DNA of 64,000 nucleotides from Icerya purchasi (GCA_039619475.1 CM077115.1:177018060-177082059); one strand, 5' to 3'. Shown: positions 10,421 to 23,181, numbered from the stretch's first letter. Numbers and translations are program-made. The notes: generated from the sequence alone by a model not told the origin.

Positions 10421-10943
10421 CCAATAATTTTGATTCTGTGGTAACTGCGGGCATATCCTCAAATTTTCTTCCTTCTTTCTGATCACTACCTCTGCTTGAT
10501 CTCTCTTTAAGGTCGTTATAAACCAAATGTACACATGTTAATATATAATATTTACAAACTAAAGAGAAAATTGAAAAAATTGAGAGAATAGAAGGAAATC
10601 TAATATTGAAATTTAAGAAAGAATAATATGTAAAAGAAAATTAATAATCAGCACAGAAGGCATCAATTAGTGAATTTAGGAACAATTATATCTTTTAGCA
10701 TTTGTATAGTAATTAAAATAATGTTAACAGTAGTCTAAAAACAGGCATTCTGACGACTCTCTGATGTCATAAGCCTCGAACTGTGTGCAGAGAGCAGAAA
10801 GTAACCGATTATAAATTAACATAAGTATATTATTTAATGTCTGTAACTAACCCAAGCCCTGCTCGTCTCTCTCGACCACTGCGTTACCATCTTTTCAAAA
10901 TTCCAGGCATAAATATATGTAATATAAATTTAGCATTTAATAC
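10421..10943. other. Intergenic, nothing recognised
   Basis: AT-rich, no sustained open frame. It ends at the 5' target-site duplication of the RTE element. Confidence 0.5.
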
Positions 10944-11277
10944 ATGTTACAATGCCCCTCCAGGGGATCACACCTTATCGTAGTGGAGGGGTTTTCGTGC
11001 TCTGACGAAGTTCAGAGCTATACTAGCGGTAGTGTATTCTACCTGAAAGGCCCCCCTAGCCAGGAAGGTCTGAACTGAGGAACCAGACCAAGATGATCCC
11101 ATAATCGTCGGCAGCAGGACGATCATTACTGGATACAGGCGCGATGCACATAGCTAAAAACGGCTGTACTCCAGACATATCTAGGCGTGATGTACTTATT
11201 GCAGAAATGGTTAGATAACTGCACTAAAGAAAGCAATGGAAAACTACTTCAGTATATGTTCCTAGAAAATAATCACT

Positions 11278-12432
11278 ATGCAGGACAAAACCAAACCACT
11301 GGTCCCGAGTTTCTGGTGCTACACAATAGCAGGGGTGCGAAGAATACCCGGAAGTAAAACTAGTGCTGCAGATGTGATTAACATAGGTACTTGGAATGTA
11401 CGAACTCTATATGAATCTGGGAAGCCAACAAATGTGATTCTTGAGGTGCGCAGATTAAAGATTCATGTACTTGGTCTGAGTGAAGTAAGATGGACTGGAA
11501 CTGAAAAGATCATATCTGATGGTGTGGCTGTATATTTTTCAGGCGATAGAAGTGGAAAACACCAACGTGGGGTTGCAATAATGATAAACCGAGTGTGGTG
11601 CAACAGTGTTACTGCGTTCGTGCCATACTCTGATCGAGTATTATTGCTATGGCTGAAAGCACACCCAGTAGATATCAACATCATACAAGTATACGTACCT
11701 ACGGCTAAAGCACCAAATGACGAATTAGAACAATTTTATACAGAAATAGAAACAATACTTAAAAATTGTAAGAAGCACGAGGCTATATATCTGATAGGCG
11801 ATTTTAATGCCGAAGTAGGAAACACAATAACAAACAAAATAACTGGACTATTTGGATTGGGTAGAAGAAATTACCAGGGAGATATCTTAGTTCAATTTTT
11901 CCAGCAAAAGGAATTAACAATTACTAACACCTATTTCAAACTACCACCTAGAAGACTATATATATGGAAATCGCCAAGTGATACACCAACAGCAATAGTT
12001 TGAAATCAAATTGACTACATAATAGTGAACACACGCTTTAGGAATAGTATAATATCAGTAAAAACTATGCCCAGTGCTGATGCAAAAACAGATCACAACC
12101 TACTGAAAGCTGCAATACGAATAAAATTAAAAAGAATCAGGAAGATCCAAAAGTCATTTATAAACCTACAGCTGCTACAAAACCGAGAAATCCAGGAAAA
12201 AGTGAAAGAAGAAGTTAACTGTAAAATACAAAATACGCAAGACATGAATGATATAGAGGATCGATGGGAACAAATGAAATATGCAATTAATAATGTTACA
12301 AAGGAACATCTAACAAAAAAGGGAACCCGGAATCATAAACAATGGATGACCTTGGAAATATTAAAACTAATGGAACTTAGAAGGAATAGCAAAAATAATC
12401 TATCCAGATATAAAATGACAGAATTATTCTAA
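11278..12432 (+). pseudogene. RTE LINE: apurinic-type endonuclease domain
   Basis: First half of the RTE polyprotein. It shows the endonuclease hallmarks GTWNVRTL (Asn of the active site), LGLSEVRWTG (Glu), RGVAIM, VYVPTAKA, GDFNAEVG (Asp/Asn) and, later, TDHNLL (Asp-His). This is the APE-like nuclease that nicks target DNA for target-primed reverse transcription. An in-frame TGA at 12,001-12,003 interrupts it just before NQIDYIIVN, where a CGA-to-TGA change would explain it. The same frame then runs on to 12,432 and is followed by a frameshift. The general type matches proteins often mis-named 'craniofacial development protein 2-like'. Confidence 0.85.
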
Positions 12433-14212
12433 AAAAGGTAGCACAGGCAAAGGAGGAATGGTTAAGGAAAAAATGCAAGGAAATCGAGGAGTACCAAATC
12501 AAACATGATGAATTTAATGTGCACAATAAAATAAGAGAAATAACAGATGTTTATAAAAAGAGACATGTAACCGTTCTTGAAACAGACAGTGGCGAAATCG
12601 TAACTGAAACAACTGCGAAGAAAAAAGTCTAGGAAAAATATATAAAAAATCTCTTTAACGACGAGGAAGGAGAGTTAGTCCAACAAGAAGAGCCAGATAC
12701 ATTGTCAATTCTAGAATCAGAGATGGAAGCTGCAATTAAACAAGCTAAAGTAAGAAAAGTAGCAGGACCCGGCAACATACAAGTTGAACTCTCGCAAATG
12801 TTGGGACCTAGAGCAATCAAAAAGATGGCTAACTTCTTCAATTCAATTTACAGTAGCGGGAAAATGCCCAAAGAATGGTTGGAGTCCAGGTTCATTTCCC
12901 TACTAAAAACCTCAAATACGTCTAAGTGTGATGACCATAGATTGATAAGTCTTATGAGTCATGTTTTAAAAGTATTCTTGCGCATAATTCATCGACGAAT
13001 ATCAAAAAAATGCAAAGAAAATATAAGGTGGAACCAATTTGAATTCCATAATGGTATGGGAACACGAGAAGCACTATTTTGCATGCAAACATTAATACAA
13101 AGATCACTCGAATTTCTGAAACCAGTCTCTATATCTGTTTCATTGATTTTAATAAGGCATTCGACAAAGTACAACATGCAGAACTAATGAAAACTTTAAA
13201 AGGTATTGGTGTCGATGATGCAGATTTAAGAATTTTACAGTCCCTCTACAAAAATCAGCATGCAACAGTACTAATATACGATCAGCTGACTGGAGTAATA
13301 CTAATACGAAGGGGCGTTAGACAAGGCTGAGTGCTTTCGCAATGTTATTTAATTTGTATTCGAAGGTTATATTTGCACAGACTTTAGAAGAACAGGACAA
13401 AGGAATAATAATTGGAGGACAAAAATTTGCAGTGATACGTTTTGCCGATGATACTGCACTGCTGGCGGAGAATATCGAAGACCTGCAGGGACTATTGAAT
13501 TCAGTTGCCCTTGAAAGTGGAAAAAAAGGGCTCAGCATAAACATCAAGAAAACCAAGTTCATGGTGGCCTCAAGATGACTAATTACAGATAAAAAAAACT
13601 GTTCCTTAATGGTAGGGAAATCGAACGGGTAGGAAAATACAAGTATCTAGGTTGTTGGATAACGGAAGATAATGACCCGGACGTAGAAATAAGAACACGC
13701 ATCGAGATAGCCCGAGATGTATTTATGAAGATGAAGAATGTGTATTTTGCGACTGAAAATTAAACCTGGAAGTCAAGAAGAAGGTGCTAAAATGTTATGT
13801 ATGCTCCGTACTCTTATACCGGTGCGAAACGCGGACAATAAAAGCACATATGGAAAAGCGTATTTCATCATTTGAAAAGTGATGTTATCGCCGCATCCGG
13901 AAGATACCATGGACTAGAAAAATGAAAGATGCGGAGGTATTACAATTGAAAATGAATCTGATATTAATGGACATAATTAAAAAACGAAAAATTAATTTCT
14001 TTGGATATTTCATGAGAGGATCAACATATCACCTTCTGCACACAATTATGATGGGAGCGGTAAAAAGGAAAAGGGGACAAGGAAGAAGAAGAATTTTTTG
14101 GCTCCAAAATATTAGGCAATGGACTGGAGTTACAAAAGTAGGAGAATTGTTCCAGATTGCAAGAAATCGAGTCGCATTTCGTTATATGGTTGAATCCATG
14201 AAAAGTGGTTAA
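12433..14212 (+). pseudogene. RTE LINE: reverse transcriptase and C-terminus
   Basis: Second half of the RTE polyprotein in several frames. It contains KVAGPGNIQVE (usually GPDG.P.E), the SLMSHVLKVFLRIIHRRI segment, and FIDFNKAFDKVQ (first catalytic Asp) near 13,130-13,170. RRGVRQG follows, broken by a TGA at 13,328. FADDTALLAEN (catalytic Asp pair) is near 13,440. YKYLGCWIT, a cysteine-containing C-terminal part (LLYRCETRTIK, WCYRRIRKIPWT) and the basic tail RKRGQGRRRIFW come last, then the GAA-rich 3' end. At least four lesions are visible, so it is not functional. Confidence 0.85.
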
Positions 14213-14263
14213 GCTATACCCAAATCGGGTTGCACGAAGAAGAAGAAGAAGATGTTACAATGC

Positions 14264-16339
14264 AGTTGTACTCGATCGTGCGTCAAGATCATCGAGTCTG
14301 CCTGAATCTTCTCCTTCATATCTTTCGTAGAAACCGGTTCACATGTGCACACCTACACACAAACACCCATATCCAAAGGAACACCTGCAAACTTCGATCA
14401 GGCACACCTGCATCCATCTTTCACCAGAGGAATGTATGTGGTTTTTCTAGTACAATCCACATATTTTTTATTCATACAGTACACAATTTTTTCAATTTCT
14501 TTCTTATTATATTTTTACCTAAAACTCTAGTCCAAGCCGCAGCGCTCCTCCGTTCATATCCTTGCAGGCATAGAATTTAATCAATAATTTTTCTATGATT
14601 ATATTATTTTTTATTACAACTTCTCTCTACATAAATATATAGCTATATTCATGACTTGATATGAAGAAAGATTGATAAGTCTCATGCGCGTTATTTTTAA
14701 ATGTTTCAGCAACCGGTTGAAACTGTCACGAGATGAAAGAGATGAATCCCAGTCGTTCGTTCGAAATTAACTATCCGATCATTTACGCACACGCCCCCGA
14801 TGGAAACCTGTTCGCGATCGCTACACGTTCGCACACACACACTGACACTTGATATATATTTTTCCTACTTATTTTTTCGTCTTCTACCAGTCCCGATCTT
14901 GTATTCAAACCGTTTAGAACTATGGAAAATTAAAAAATATATTCAAATTTAATTTCTGGATACATATGTTCGGGTAAAATAAAAAATATTATGTACAAAC
15001 GGTAAAAATGGCCGGACGAGACAGAGAGCATTAAAGTTACATTCGATATTTGATCATAAATTTTTGATTAATTTTGATAATATATAATGGAATAAAGAGG
15101 AAAGCGTGTTGTACCTTTTATTATAACCTTCTTTCAGAGAAGCTCATTCCTTTTCTTGACGAGGAAACCCGTCCTCCTATGCTCCCGTGTACATCCTCTA
15201 CGCACGTTGTTTCTTGCAATTTTAACATCAATCAACTTCGTGCTTCCTTGAATAATTCGTCTATCTTCCGAGATTATACGGTATCCCATCCGTACGCTTA
15301 AGAACCTATCGACCTCTGCATTGAACACCCACCTTTCAATGTATAACTCATTTCTACAAACCCGGGCCACTGCTTTATTATTAGTCTTATTCCAGAAAAA
15401 TTCCTTCCGTTCAATTTTCTTATCTTCATACTTGGAAACTTTTCAAACAAATGATCAATAAACAACTACTCTGGTGACAAGGATATAATAATATTCTTCA
15501 TGGCAATATGTTCGACGTCCCCGAATATCATAATTCCTTTTTAATTGTAAGTTTAGGTTTAGTTCGCTATGTAACTAACTATACGTTAAGTTCCGGGATG
15601 CCAACCACGAAGATTGACGTTCGTGGATTTTAATTATTTAGTTATATTTTATTATTTATGAATGAAAATTATTTCGTTGCAATTATCAGCAAAAACCATG
15701 ACAAATTAAACTCACACCTATCTTTCGGGACCGGTCGACCGCTGAGAGAACTTGTAGCCGATATTGGTTAAATCGATGAGCGTTCGATAGTTTCCGATAT
15801 TTCTTCCCTATCGTCGCGAATATCGAAATTATATTCTTTGAACAAAAAACCACCACTGTTTTCTTAACTTTTAATAACCGCGAAACTTCCGTTAAAACGA
15901 TTAACTCCTCCGCGAAGGTAGCAAAAACTTCTTTACCGATCACAGGTAAAAAATGGAAACTGTTCAAATGGACCAAAAACACAACTCAAAGCGAGGTAAA
16001 ATTCGGAAACTGATTTCCCGGTAAAAAACAAACTAACTGGCTCGTAAAACAAAAAACAATTGAATGCACGGTGAAACGGTGACTGCCCGTTTTCAAAAAT
16101 CGTCTTTTTCGGTCATTCTAAATTGCTCTCACCCTTTTCGCCGGGACCGCCGGACTCGGCCGAATCAGGTAGATCCTTAGGGTTTTACTGGCCGGTGATT
16201 GACCACCCCAACCGACAACAGTTCCAGGCACGCGCACACTCGCACTCGCACCACACATTCCAAATTATTATTTTATTTTTATTTATTTATTTTTCTTTTT
16301 TTACACAATTTCTTCGGAACCATGTAATGGACACATTAC
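14264..16339. other. Intergenic, no gene recognised
   Basis: Contains only short frames without recognisable domains. There is a short CA run near 14,830 and, at 16,321-16,347, a palindromic string CATGTAATGGACACATTACA that recurs at 36,534. Short open frames near 15.1-15.4 and 15.7-16.0 kb show no family features and I do not treat them as genes. Confidence 0.4.
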
Positions 16340-16990
16340 ATAATATAAACAAGTCCGCTGTATGGACAAATCATTTGCTATCTATCCTGTCATTGATGTT
16401 AGTTCTGCTTTCAATAATGTTCACCTACTTTCTTTTCTAAACAAAATGATTTCCATTAATATTCCACTACAGTTCAATTCCTTAATTTTCTATCTTCTTT
16501 ATAATAGAACAGTCCATCTTTCTACCCCGTTCTTCACTGCTGCCAGATTGGTCTTTCGAAGTTATCCACGGCGATCCTGCATTAGCTCTACTCTGTTCAA
16601 TATCTACTTCTACAGTTTCGCTGCTCTTTAGATTTTTTATACTTTTCTATTCTTTGCCGATGACATCTTCATCTATTTTTCCTCTAACGATCATTCTTCC
16701 GCTAATGCTGAATAATTCACTGTTTGTTTTTAAAAAATTGTTCATTTTTCCTATTTTCCTAGAAAATTTTTTTTCTATTGTTTTCACTTTTCATCTACAT
16801 CATCGTTCTTTAGATACCTTTTCCAAATGTTACCTTCCCATTCCCTTAGTCAGTTCCTTCTCCTTATTTTGGCATTATTCTTAATAGTGCCGTATCCTTT
16901 CACAGTTACTTCAGCTATCTCTGTACTTTCGCTCTTAAAAAATCTACTTGTTAAAAGAGTTCAAAAAATCAAAAAAATTGAACGAAGAAA
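16340..16990 (+). pseudogene. Reverse-transcriptase scrap of a family A-like LINE
   Basis: Plus-strand frames give VIDVSSAFNNVHLLSFLNKMISINIP. This aligns with the VDVVSAFDKVHLPSLKNKMISIGIP catalytic region of the complete family A LINE (about 26,750-26,830). RTVHLSTPFF, a corrupted LPQGS region (RSYPRRSCISSTLFNIY) and FFADDIFIYFSS (about 16,645-16,680) follow in shifted frames. Short fragment with many stops; boundaries approximate. Confidence 0.75.
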
Positions 16991-18036
16991 CAACAAGAAT
17001 ATTAAAAGACAATTGTTACGCTCTTTAAAATCTGGCACCGTTTTTTTTAGGATATACCAATAACCAACCATATGACAAACTGCAGGAACTAACAAAATCT
17101 AAATTACGTTCGAATTTCGTTTTCTTCTGTCTTTTTCCAATGAAAATCTACTTTAAATAAACTGAATTGTGTACACTAACTTCCGGAATCCGTAAATATT
17201 TTTTCTATGCACACTCATACGAATTAAAAAGCTGATAGCATGGCAAATGAAACAAAACATGATCAACAAAAACCTTTCCAGTAATTCGCATGAATTTAAA
17301 GTTTGTTGCGCTAGCGAGAAAGCGAGAATTGTCTCCGTGTGGAAAATAAAACCTTTATTTGTTTATTATTTATTATAACAAATGTAAAAAAATATCCCGC
17401 ATTGAACTATTTTTACCCTCCCTGTAAAACGATAAAAAAAAAAAACAAAAAAAAAAACAAACAACAAAACAATAAACGACGCGGTTATTTTATAAACAAA
17501 ATATAATCGAACATGAATGAAAAATGCAGTCTTATAACCTGGTATTATAAGGCCTATCACTTAAAAAAATAATTTCATTACAGTGTAAGTATAATAAATT
17601 TAATTCCGCCCCTCAAAACTCTGAGCAGTTATTCGTTATTCTGTGCCTTTGGGCGGGCTCTAATATCAACTCTCTTCGAAATTTTTACGGTGGAAGGGCC
17701 TTAACCCCCTATCCAAAAGTACGCTACATACTATATCGTTGTCTTATCACTAATAGTTTGTAAAATTATATTTTAAATATCGGAAACATAAATATGTCAA
17801 CATGTCAATATTAGTGCGAGGAGGCGTGATGGTTGCAATTTGGAAAAATGTGAGATGTCACTCGAGATATACACAATATACGTCGTTCGTTGATTATCCT
17901 ATTCAGCGATTTTCAAATGATTTAATGATTGTATTTTTTTATCTTTAATATCCGCCACAACGAAATGTTTATTGTAGTAACGTCATTAAGCTACAAACGG
18001 AAGTTTTAGTTTGCTTTTATTAAAATCCGACGGATG
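16991..18036. other. Intergenic, nothing recognised
   Basis: AT-rich. Contains A-rich simple sequence near 17,430-17,470 and no recognisable coding sequence. Confidence 0.45.
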
Positions 18037-18044
18037 ACGGTATT

Positions 18045-18765
18045 AGGGACGAATCCAGGGGGGGTTTTGGGGGGCAATGCCCTCCCGCAAACTCTAAAAT
18101 TGCCCCCCTGCCAGAACTTAATACAAGCTGTTTAAGAATGCAGCAATTTAATAGGAAATAAAATTCCTTTTATTCGCTTTGTTTACAATTATGTCAAAAG
18201 TTGCTTTCAAAATTATAAGATTTATTTTTGATGGAAAAATGAAACTTTATAAAATAGGGATAAAAAAAAATGACATTTTAAAATTTGACTTTGACGTTTG
18301 CTTGTATTTCATGAAAACTAATATGATTTTATTGCAAACGGGCAAAAGATGTAAAATACTGACGAAAGCAAATCTATAGACAACATTTCAGTGTTTGTTG
18401 CTTTTTTCTTGTTTTTTATTTCTGAGAAAGGTCCATTTAAAACAGCTGAAACACCACGACGTATTCGTTTATTATAAAAAGATAATGAACCCGTTAGAAT
18501 GTTTTTACAATATATTCTTTAATGCTGCAATTAAAATTAATAATTTTAAAACCAGTTGAGAAAACATTGTTTTTTATGATCGGTTATTTTATTTTAAATT
18601 TATTGTTCACACTTGCTTTTTCATTATTTTAAATTACACAATGAATCATTTTTTACATATTTGGTTTTATTCTGGAATACCCCCGAAAAAAGTGTGCTCA
18701 GTAAAAATATTAAAAAAATCTCTGCCCCCCCCCCCCCAAGAAACAGATTCCTGAATTAATCCCTG
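18045..18765. mobile_element. Non-autonomous hAT-type element (MITE)
   Basis: The right terminus, reverse-complemented, begins CAGGGATTAATTCAGG. The left terminus begins TAGGGACGAATCCAGG. These form imperfect inverted ends with the CAGGG start typical of hAT transposons. The 8-bp flanks GACGGTAT (18,037-18,044) and GACTGTAT (18,766-18,773) differ at one position, fitting the 8-bp target duplication of hAT. G-runs and C-runs sit just inside the ends. The 721-bp interior has no transposase, so it would depend on an autonomous partner. Confidence 0.7.
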
Positions 18766-18773
18766 GACTGTAT

Positions 18774-19329
18774 GACAAAAAATTGTCATTCACAACGTAA
18801 CTTGCGATAACTGGAGATGTAGCGAATACGCAGCGTAAGCGAATAATCGGTTAAGTAGACCGCGAATACAGTTAGACGAAATAATGAACAACGTTTGTTT
18901 AAGAAAATATGGAAAATCATTATACAACAGGATTAAGAATTTATTTTTTATGCTCAGGATTTTTATTAAATACTGAAAATAGACAGCAAATTTTCTTTTG
19001 TGTTTTTAAAACGTTGTATTTAAGTTCTGAAGGCTGCCTTCCCATTCTATATGGCTGTTATTGATAAATCGTCTACGTTGTATTATTAAAATCGTCTTAG
19101 TTTCACTTTCATTCATGTTTACTTTCTACTTTTTAAGCACTGATAACAACCGTTCAGTTTCTCTGCTTAGTCTGTTTCTGGCATAATCCACTCTGTAAGA
19201 AGATGTCAGAACATAGCAGGCAACAGGAAGGCATGGAAGAAGATGACTGGCTAGAGTTACAACGACAAAAGCAAGGCTCTTAAATACACGAATGAACCGA
19301 TATGGGGGCACAGTGATTAAAAGCGATGG
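18774..19329. other. Intergenic, nothing recognised
   Basis: No domain or repeat recognised; short frames only. Confidence 0.4.
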
Positions 19330-19760
19330 CAAGGATGAAAAAAAAATTTAGATTAGAATTGGGAAAACAAGAAGTGCTTTTAACAACTTAGAGCGTGTAC
19401 TCAAAGATAAAAACATTAGGAAAGATTTAAGATTGAAAATATTATAGTGCTATGTTTGGCCCGTAGTCAGATATGCACCGGAAACGTGGATTATTAATAA
19501 AAACCGAATAAACGCATTGGAGATGTGAGCTTACCGCAGAATGGGGAAAAAATCAGATGGGTAGATAAGGTTAAAAATGAGGAAGTACTGCGAAGGTGTA
19601 ATATGGAAGAAAGGATATTGATGCTGTGGATCATCGAAGGAAAGTTTCTCAATTCGAGACTGATCAATGATCGATCGTTCAAGATGGTTGCACAGGGCAA
19701 GGTTACCAGAAAACGTGGAAGAGGAAAAACGAAGATTAACTATGTTATCATCAATTTAAT
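19330..19760 (+). pseudogene. 3' fragment of an RTE-type LINE (C-terminal region)
   Basis: Plus-strand frames give RIGKTRSAFNNLERVLKDKNIRKDLRLKIL, a stop, then CYVWPVVRYAPETW and NRINALEM, a stop, AYRRM, and later VDKVKNEEVLRR and KRGRGKTKI. This is the conserved C-terminal region after the RT domain of RTE-type elements and parallels 13.7-14.2, 51.5-52.0 and 59.3-59.8 kb. Two or more in-frame stops. A T-run ends the segment near 19,765. Confidence 0.75.
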
Positions 19761-20391
19761 ATTTTTTTTTTTTCGTTTTTAACTCCACTTAAATGATAAT
19801 TAATAATTACGTAGTATGTTTGTAATGTAGGGCTACCTCAAAAAATAAGATACTAATAAATAATGATAATAACTAATACAGTGTTATTATGATATTTTGA
19901 CGAATCCGTTACTGACTTTTTTTTTTTTTTTTCGTGCCGGCCCCGAAATCTATTTGCTTCGGCTAATTTTGACGCGCACCTTCTTCGTTGTCGGTACATG
20001 ATAGTCTGTTGACCGTTGACCGATAACAGAACATCCACACGCACTCTCAATTTCGCTCGCACCTGTTACGTTTTTAAAATAATTTTTAAATGTTTCTTAA
20101 GATTTTATTTTACTGTTTACTTTTTAACCCTTAAATCTATCACACTACACCGACTAAATTTAAATTCTACCCTTCGCCTTCGCATCATAAAAAAATACAG
20201 AGAACTCGACGCCTAGGAGTAACAGCAAATGATCATCTTATAAAACTACCGAGAAATGTTTTTCGCAAACATTTAATTTGAATATTAATATTACGAATAA
20301 TAAAAGATAAAAAAGAAACATTAAAATATCTACTGATCAATTGAAAACACTTTAGATTACTACAATTGTAACCCATGCTATAGTGTTACAG

Positions 20392-20956
20392 TTGATTGAA
20401 GTAAATAAAATAGAACAAACACTAACAACACAACGATATAATTTAAACAATACATATTGTAGGTAACAACATAGATGAGCATTTGAAAATTTTACAAAAA
20501 TTATTAAAGACTTACGATTTGCTGAGAATTATTACATTCACACAAGTACAGGGATAACATTATTAATTAACAATAACTTGCCGTATAATAGTCCGCTATT
20601 TAATGTTTAATATTACATCGTGCAATTTTAATTTTAATATAATTTCCATTTATTGGCGGTTTTTATTTTAAACTTTTTGTATTTTTAAATTTTTGTATTT
20701 TTAAATTTTTATATTTTAAATTGGTTAATAATTAGTCGTTTGCTGTGATTTATTTTTATGTTTCAAATTTCGGCAGTTAATGGTGACTACTATTTTCAAT
20801 ATTGTCGGATTTATTATTGTTGTTTTAATTTTAATTGTTTATATACGCCACGAAGATAGATTTTAGTATCCGAAACTAGTCGGTGTTTTTGTATTTTTTT
20901 TAATTATGTCATTGTGTTGTTAAGTGTTTTTGTTTTATTTTATTTACTTCAATCAA
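20392..20956. repeat. Inverted repeat of about 55-60 bp arms
   Basis: The left arm (20,392-20,445, starting TTGATTGAAGTAAATAAAAT) is matched by the reverse complement of 20,898-20,956 with a few mismatches. The spacer is about 450 bp. Weak similarity continues outside the arms (TATAGT...TAC). This could be a MITE-like element or the two ends of a larger decayed one. No clear target duplication was seen. Confidence 0.6.
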
Positions 20957-21159
20957 ACTTTGGATTACGTAGAACTATAACGGAGTAAAAAAAAACAAGT
21001 TCAGTCAAGCATGATGTTTCATGCGCTCAGGGTTACTCCGTATGTGTTAAGTTAACGAGAACCATAATATTTATATTTACAAACGAAGGAATTTGATTTT
21101 TCCGCTGCAAAGTGGAAGAGGAACGTAATTTTTTGCGATTTTTTGAATTATTACCATCT

Positions 21160-21600
21160 CAAAAATTTCGTTAAAAAAAATGAAATACGGTTTCCTTTAG
21201 CCGACAAATAGCCCGATATCTCAGTCGATATATCACATGAGCGAGAAAAATTTTTTTTTTCAAAAATTTCGAGTATTCCGCGCCCTCCGGGGTTTAATTT
21301 TAATGCTCCGAGCTAGAAAAATATATGGAAATGTACATATTTTTAACCTTGTTCAAAATTTTTAACTATGATACTCGCGTCATCCAGAAAAGGACATACG
21401 TCATCTTTCGCGTTTTTTTGAACTTTTCGTCAACTTCAAAAGTTTCGTTAAGGAAACGACTTATAGGTTCATTCCTTTCAAACAGCGATCTTTCCAACTA
21501 TATATATCACATGCCCGGAAAAAAAGAAATATTTTTTTCAAAATCATCTAGTTTTCGGCGCTTCGAGCGCCGTATTTTAAAATTTTGGAAATCCAGATTT
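21160..21600. repeat. Degenerate direct repeat, non-coding
   Basis: Two successive segments (about 21,160-21,300 and 21,435-21,590) share the same ordered motifs. These are AA(A/G)TTTCGTTAA, a TTCCTTT block, ATATATCACATG(A/C)(G/C)CG, a T-run followed by CAAAA, and a GCGC-containing end. They look like an old tandem duplication of about 280 bp. Function unknown. Confidence 0.5.
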
Positions 21601-22865
21601 TCTAGGCCTTAGTATGTACTTCTGTTCAAAAATCAAAATTTTAATAACGCAGATTTTAGTATCGGAATAAGATAAGTTTTGTATTAAATTTTTAAAAAAA
21701 ACATACTCCTTAAGACTAATTTTACATTACTTCGATGTATTATACAATTTTTTATAATTATTTTTTGATGAAATTATTCAATTTTTACACGCAATCTTAA
21801 ATATACATTGTACCAGTAACGTAGAAAAGAGAGGAAAACGGTTCGAAAGGTCTGGATCTTATTGAGAGTAAAATTCTTGATTTTAACATAAAAATGTATA
21901 TACATATTTTCGCACATATTCGCATTAAATATATATGATTTTTATATGTAAGAAAACAATTTTATGGATGGGTTATGTTTATAAAACCTAAAAATGATAT
22001 TATTTTGCCCCCCCCCACGATAAAAAAAGTTTAAGTCGGCACATCTGTATTGAATTATTATTTATTTCTCGTTAAATATAATTATTTGTCTTACATACAG
22101 TGCACTTTTTTTTTTTTTTTTCTGTCCCCATAAATAAATAAATTATCTGAAATTTTATTTAAACAATTAACTGTTTCCGTTTCTGCAGAAATTACTCAAT
22201 GCGATACTTGCATCTTAGCAAACGACCTTTACAAAATATTTGCTCTGATCGGATATGCGCAAAAGCTCTCTTTTTAATAAATTTCTCAATTAAGGAAGAA
22301 TTTTGGTGCAGAACAATCGAAAACTGAGAGGGAAATTTTAATCACACCTAGGAAGAGTCAATGAACAGTTTTAATTACGATGAGTTGAATTTTTTACACT
22401 AACATGCGCAAAAGTTTCGCTCGGGTACAGCTAGTTGAAAATAGTAATTTTTCAAATCGTAGTAAGAAATATTATATTAAAAAACATAAATATTTCCGTT
22501 TACTTACTTCCTTTTGAAGGAATATATTTAATCGGTGTATAAAGTATAAAGAAAAAAAAAAAAAAAAGAACAAATTAATCTTTCAAACGTTTAAAATATA
22601 AACCACACAGTTAACGCGCTGCGAGTGAAATGCTACAGACACAAGTGTTGGGATTTTTACAAATAAATATCGACTGTAACATCATGTAACGACTATTTTA
22701 AAATGACAGAAAAGAACCAAATAAATTGAAATGGTTAGTGTCATAAAAGGAAGGATACCCGAAAAGTGTGAACACGATGAGTTTATTTTACGACATATCA
22801 GCCATATTGAACCGAACCTAATTATAAAAAAATAATGAAAAAAAAAAAAAAACAATCACGGAAAT
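21601..22865. other. Intergenic; possible minus-strand repeat end near 22,434
   Basis: No coding sequence recognised. At 22,405-22,434 the minus strand reads ACTAGCTGTACCCGAGCGAAACTTTTGCGC. This resembles the ACTAGCTGACCCGGCGAACT start of the dispersed repeat at 29,446, so a partial member may begin here. Confidence 0.4.
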
Positions 22866-23181
22866 AACGAAAAGACGCTTGTTGTTCGTAAGTGATAAGC
22901 GGTTGTTCGTTCGCGTTGTTTAATAGATAACAATTGTTCTCCGATAATAACATCATCTTCGATTTCTTCGGCATTTTCGTTATCATCGTGGCGATAAAAC
23001 CGGTGAGATTGTTCTGATTTTACTATTTCGTGCGCGTATTTCGCCTGCTCATTTCGACAGCTGACAATTTTAGTTCGTCTTTCGGTACTTCAGACACTCG
23101 AATTCTGTCGTGTTTTTTTTTTTTTTTTTTTTTTCCTTTTTCCAATTATTATTTATTTATTTATTTTAATTTAATCGATCG

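Larger units (their letters stand above)
10944..14263 (+). mobile_element. Full-length RTE-type LINE with 12-bp target-site duplication
   Basis: The 12-mer ATGTTACAATGC occurs at 10,944-10,955 and again at 14,252-14,263, exactly bracketing the element (10,956-14,251, about 3.3 kb). The 5' untranslated part starts CCCTCCAGGGGATCACACC. The 3' end is a short GAA/AGA repeat (about 14,235-14,251) instead of poly(A), which is typical of RTE-clade elements. One long reading frame with endonuclease then reverse transcriptase lies between, broken in several places. Both ends are intact, so this is a complete insertion that later decayed. Confidence 0.88.

Noticed and set aside
14230..14580. 116-codon open frame after the RTE element
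   Set aside because: Starts inside the GAA tail of the element and shows no conserved features.
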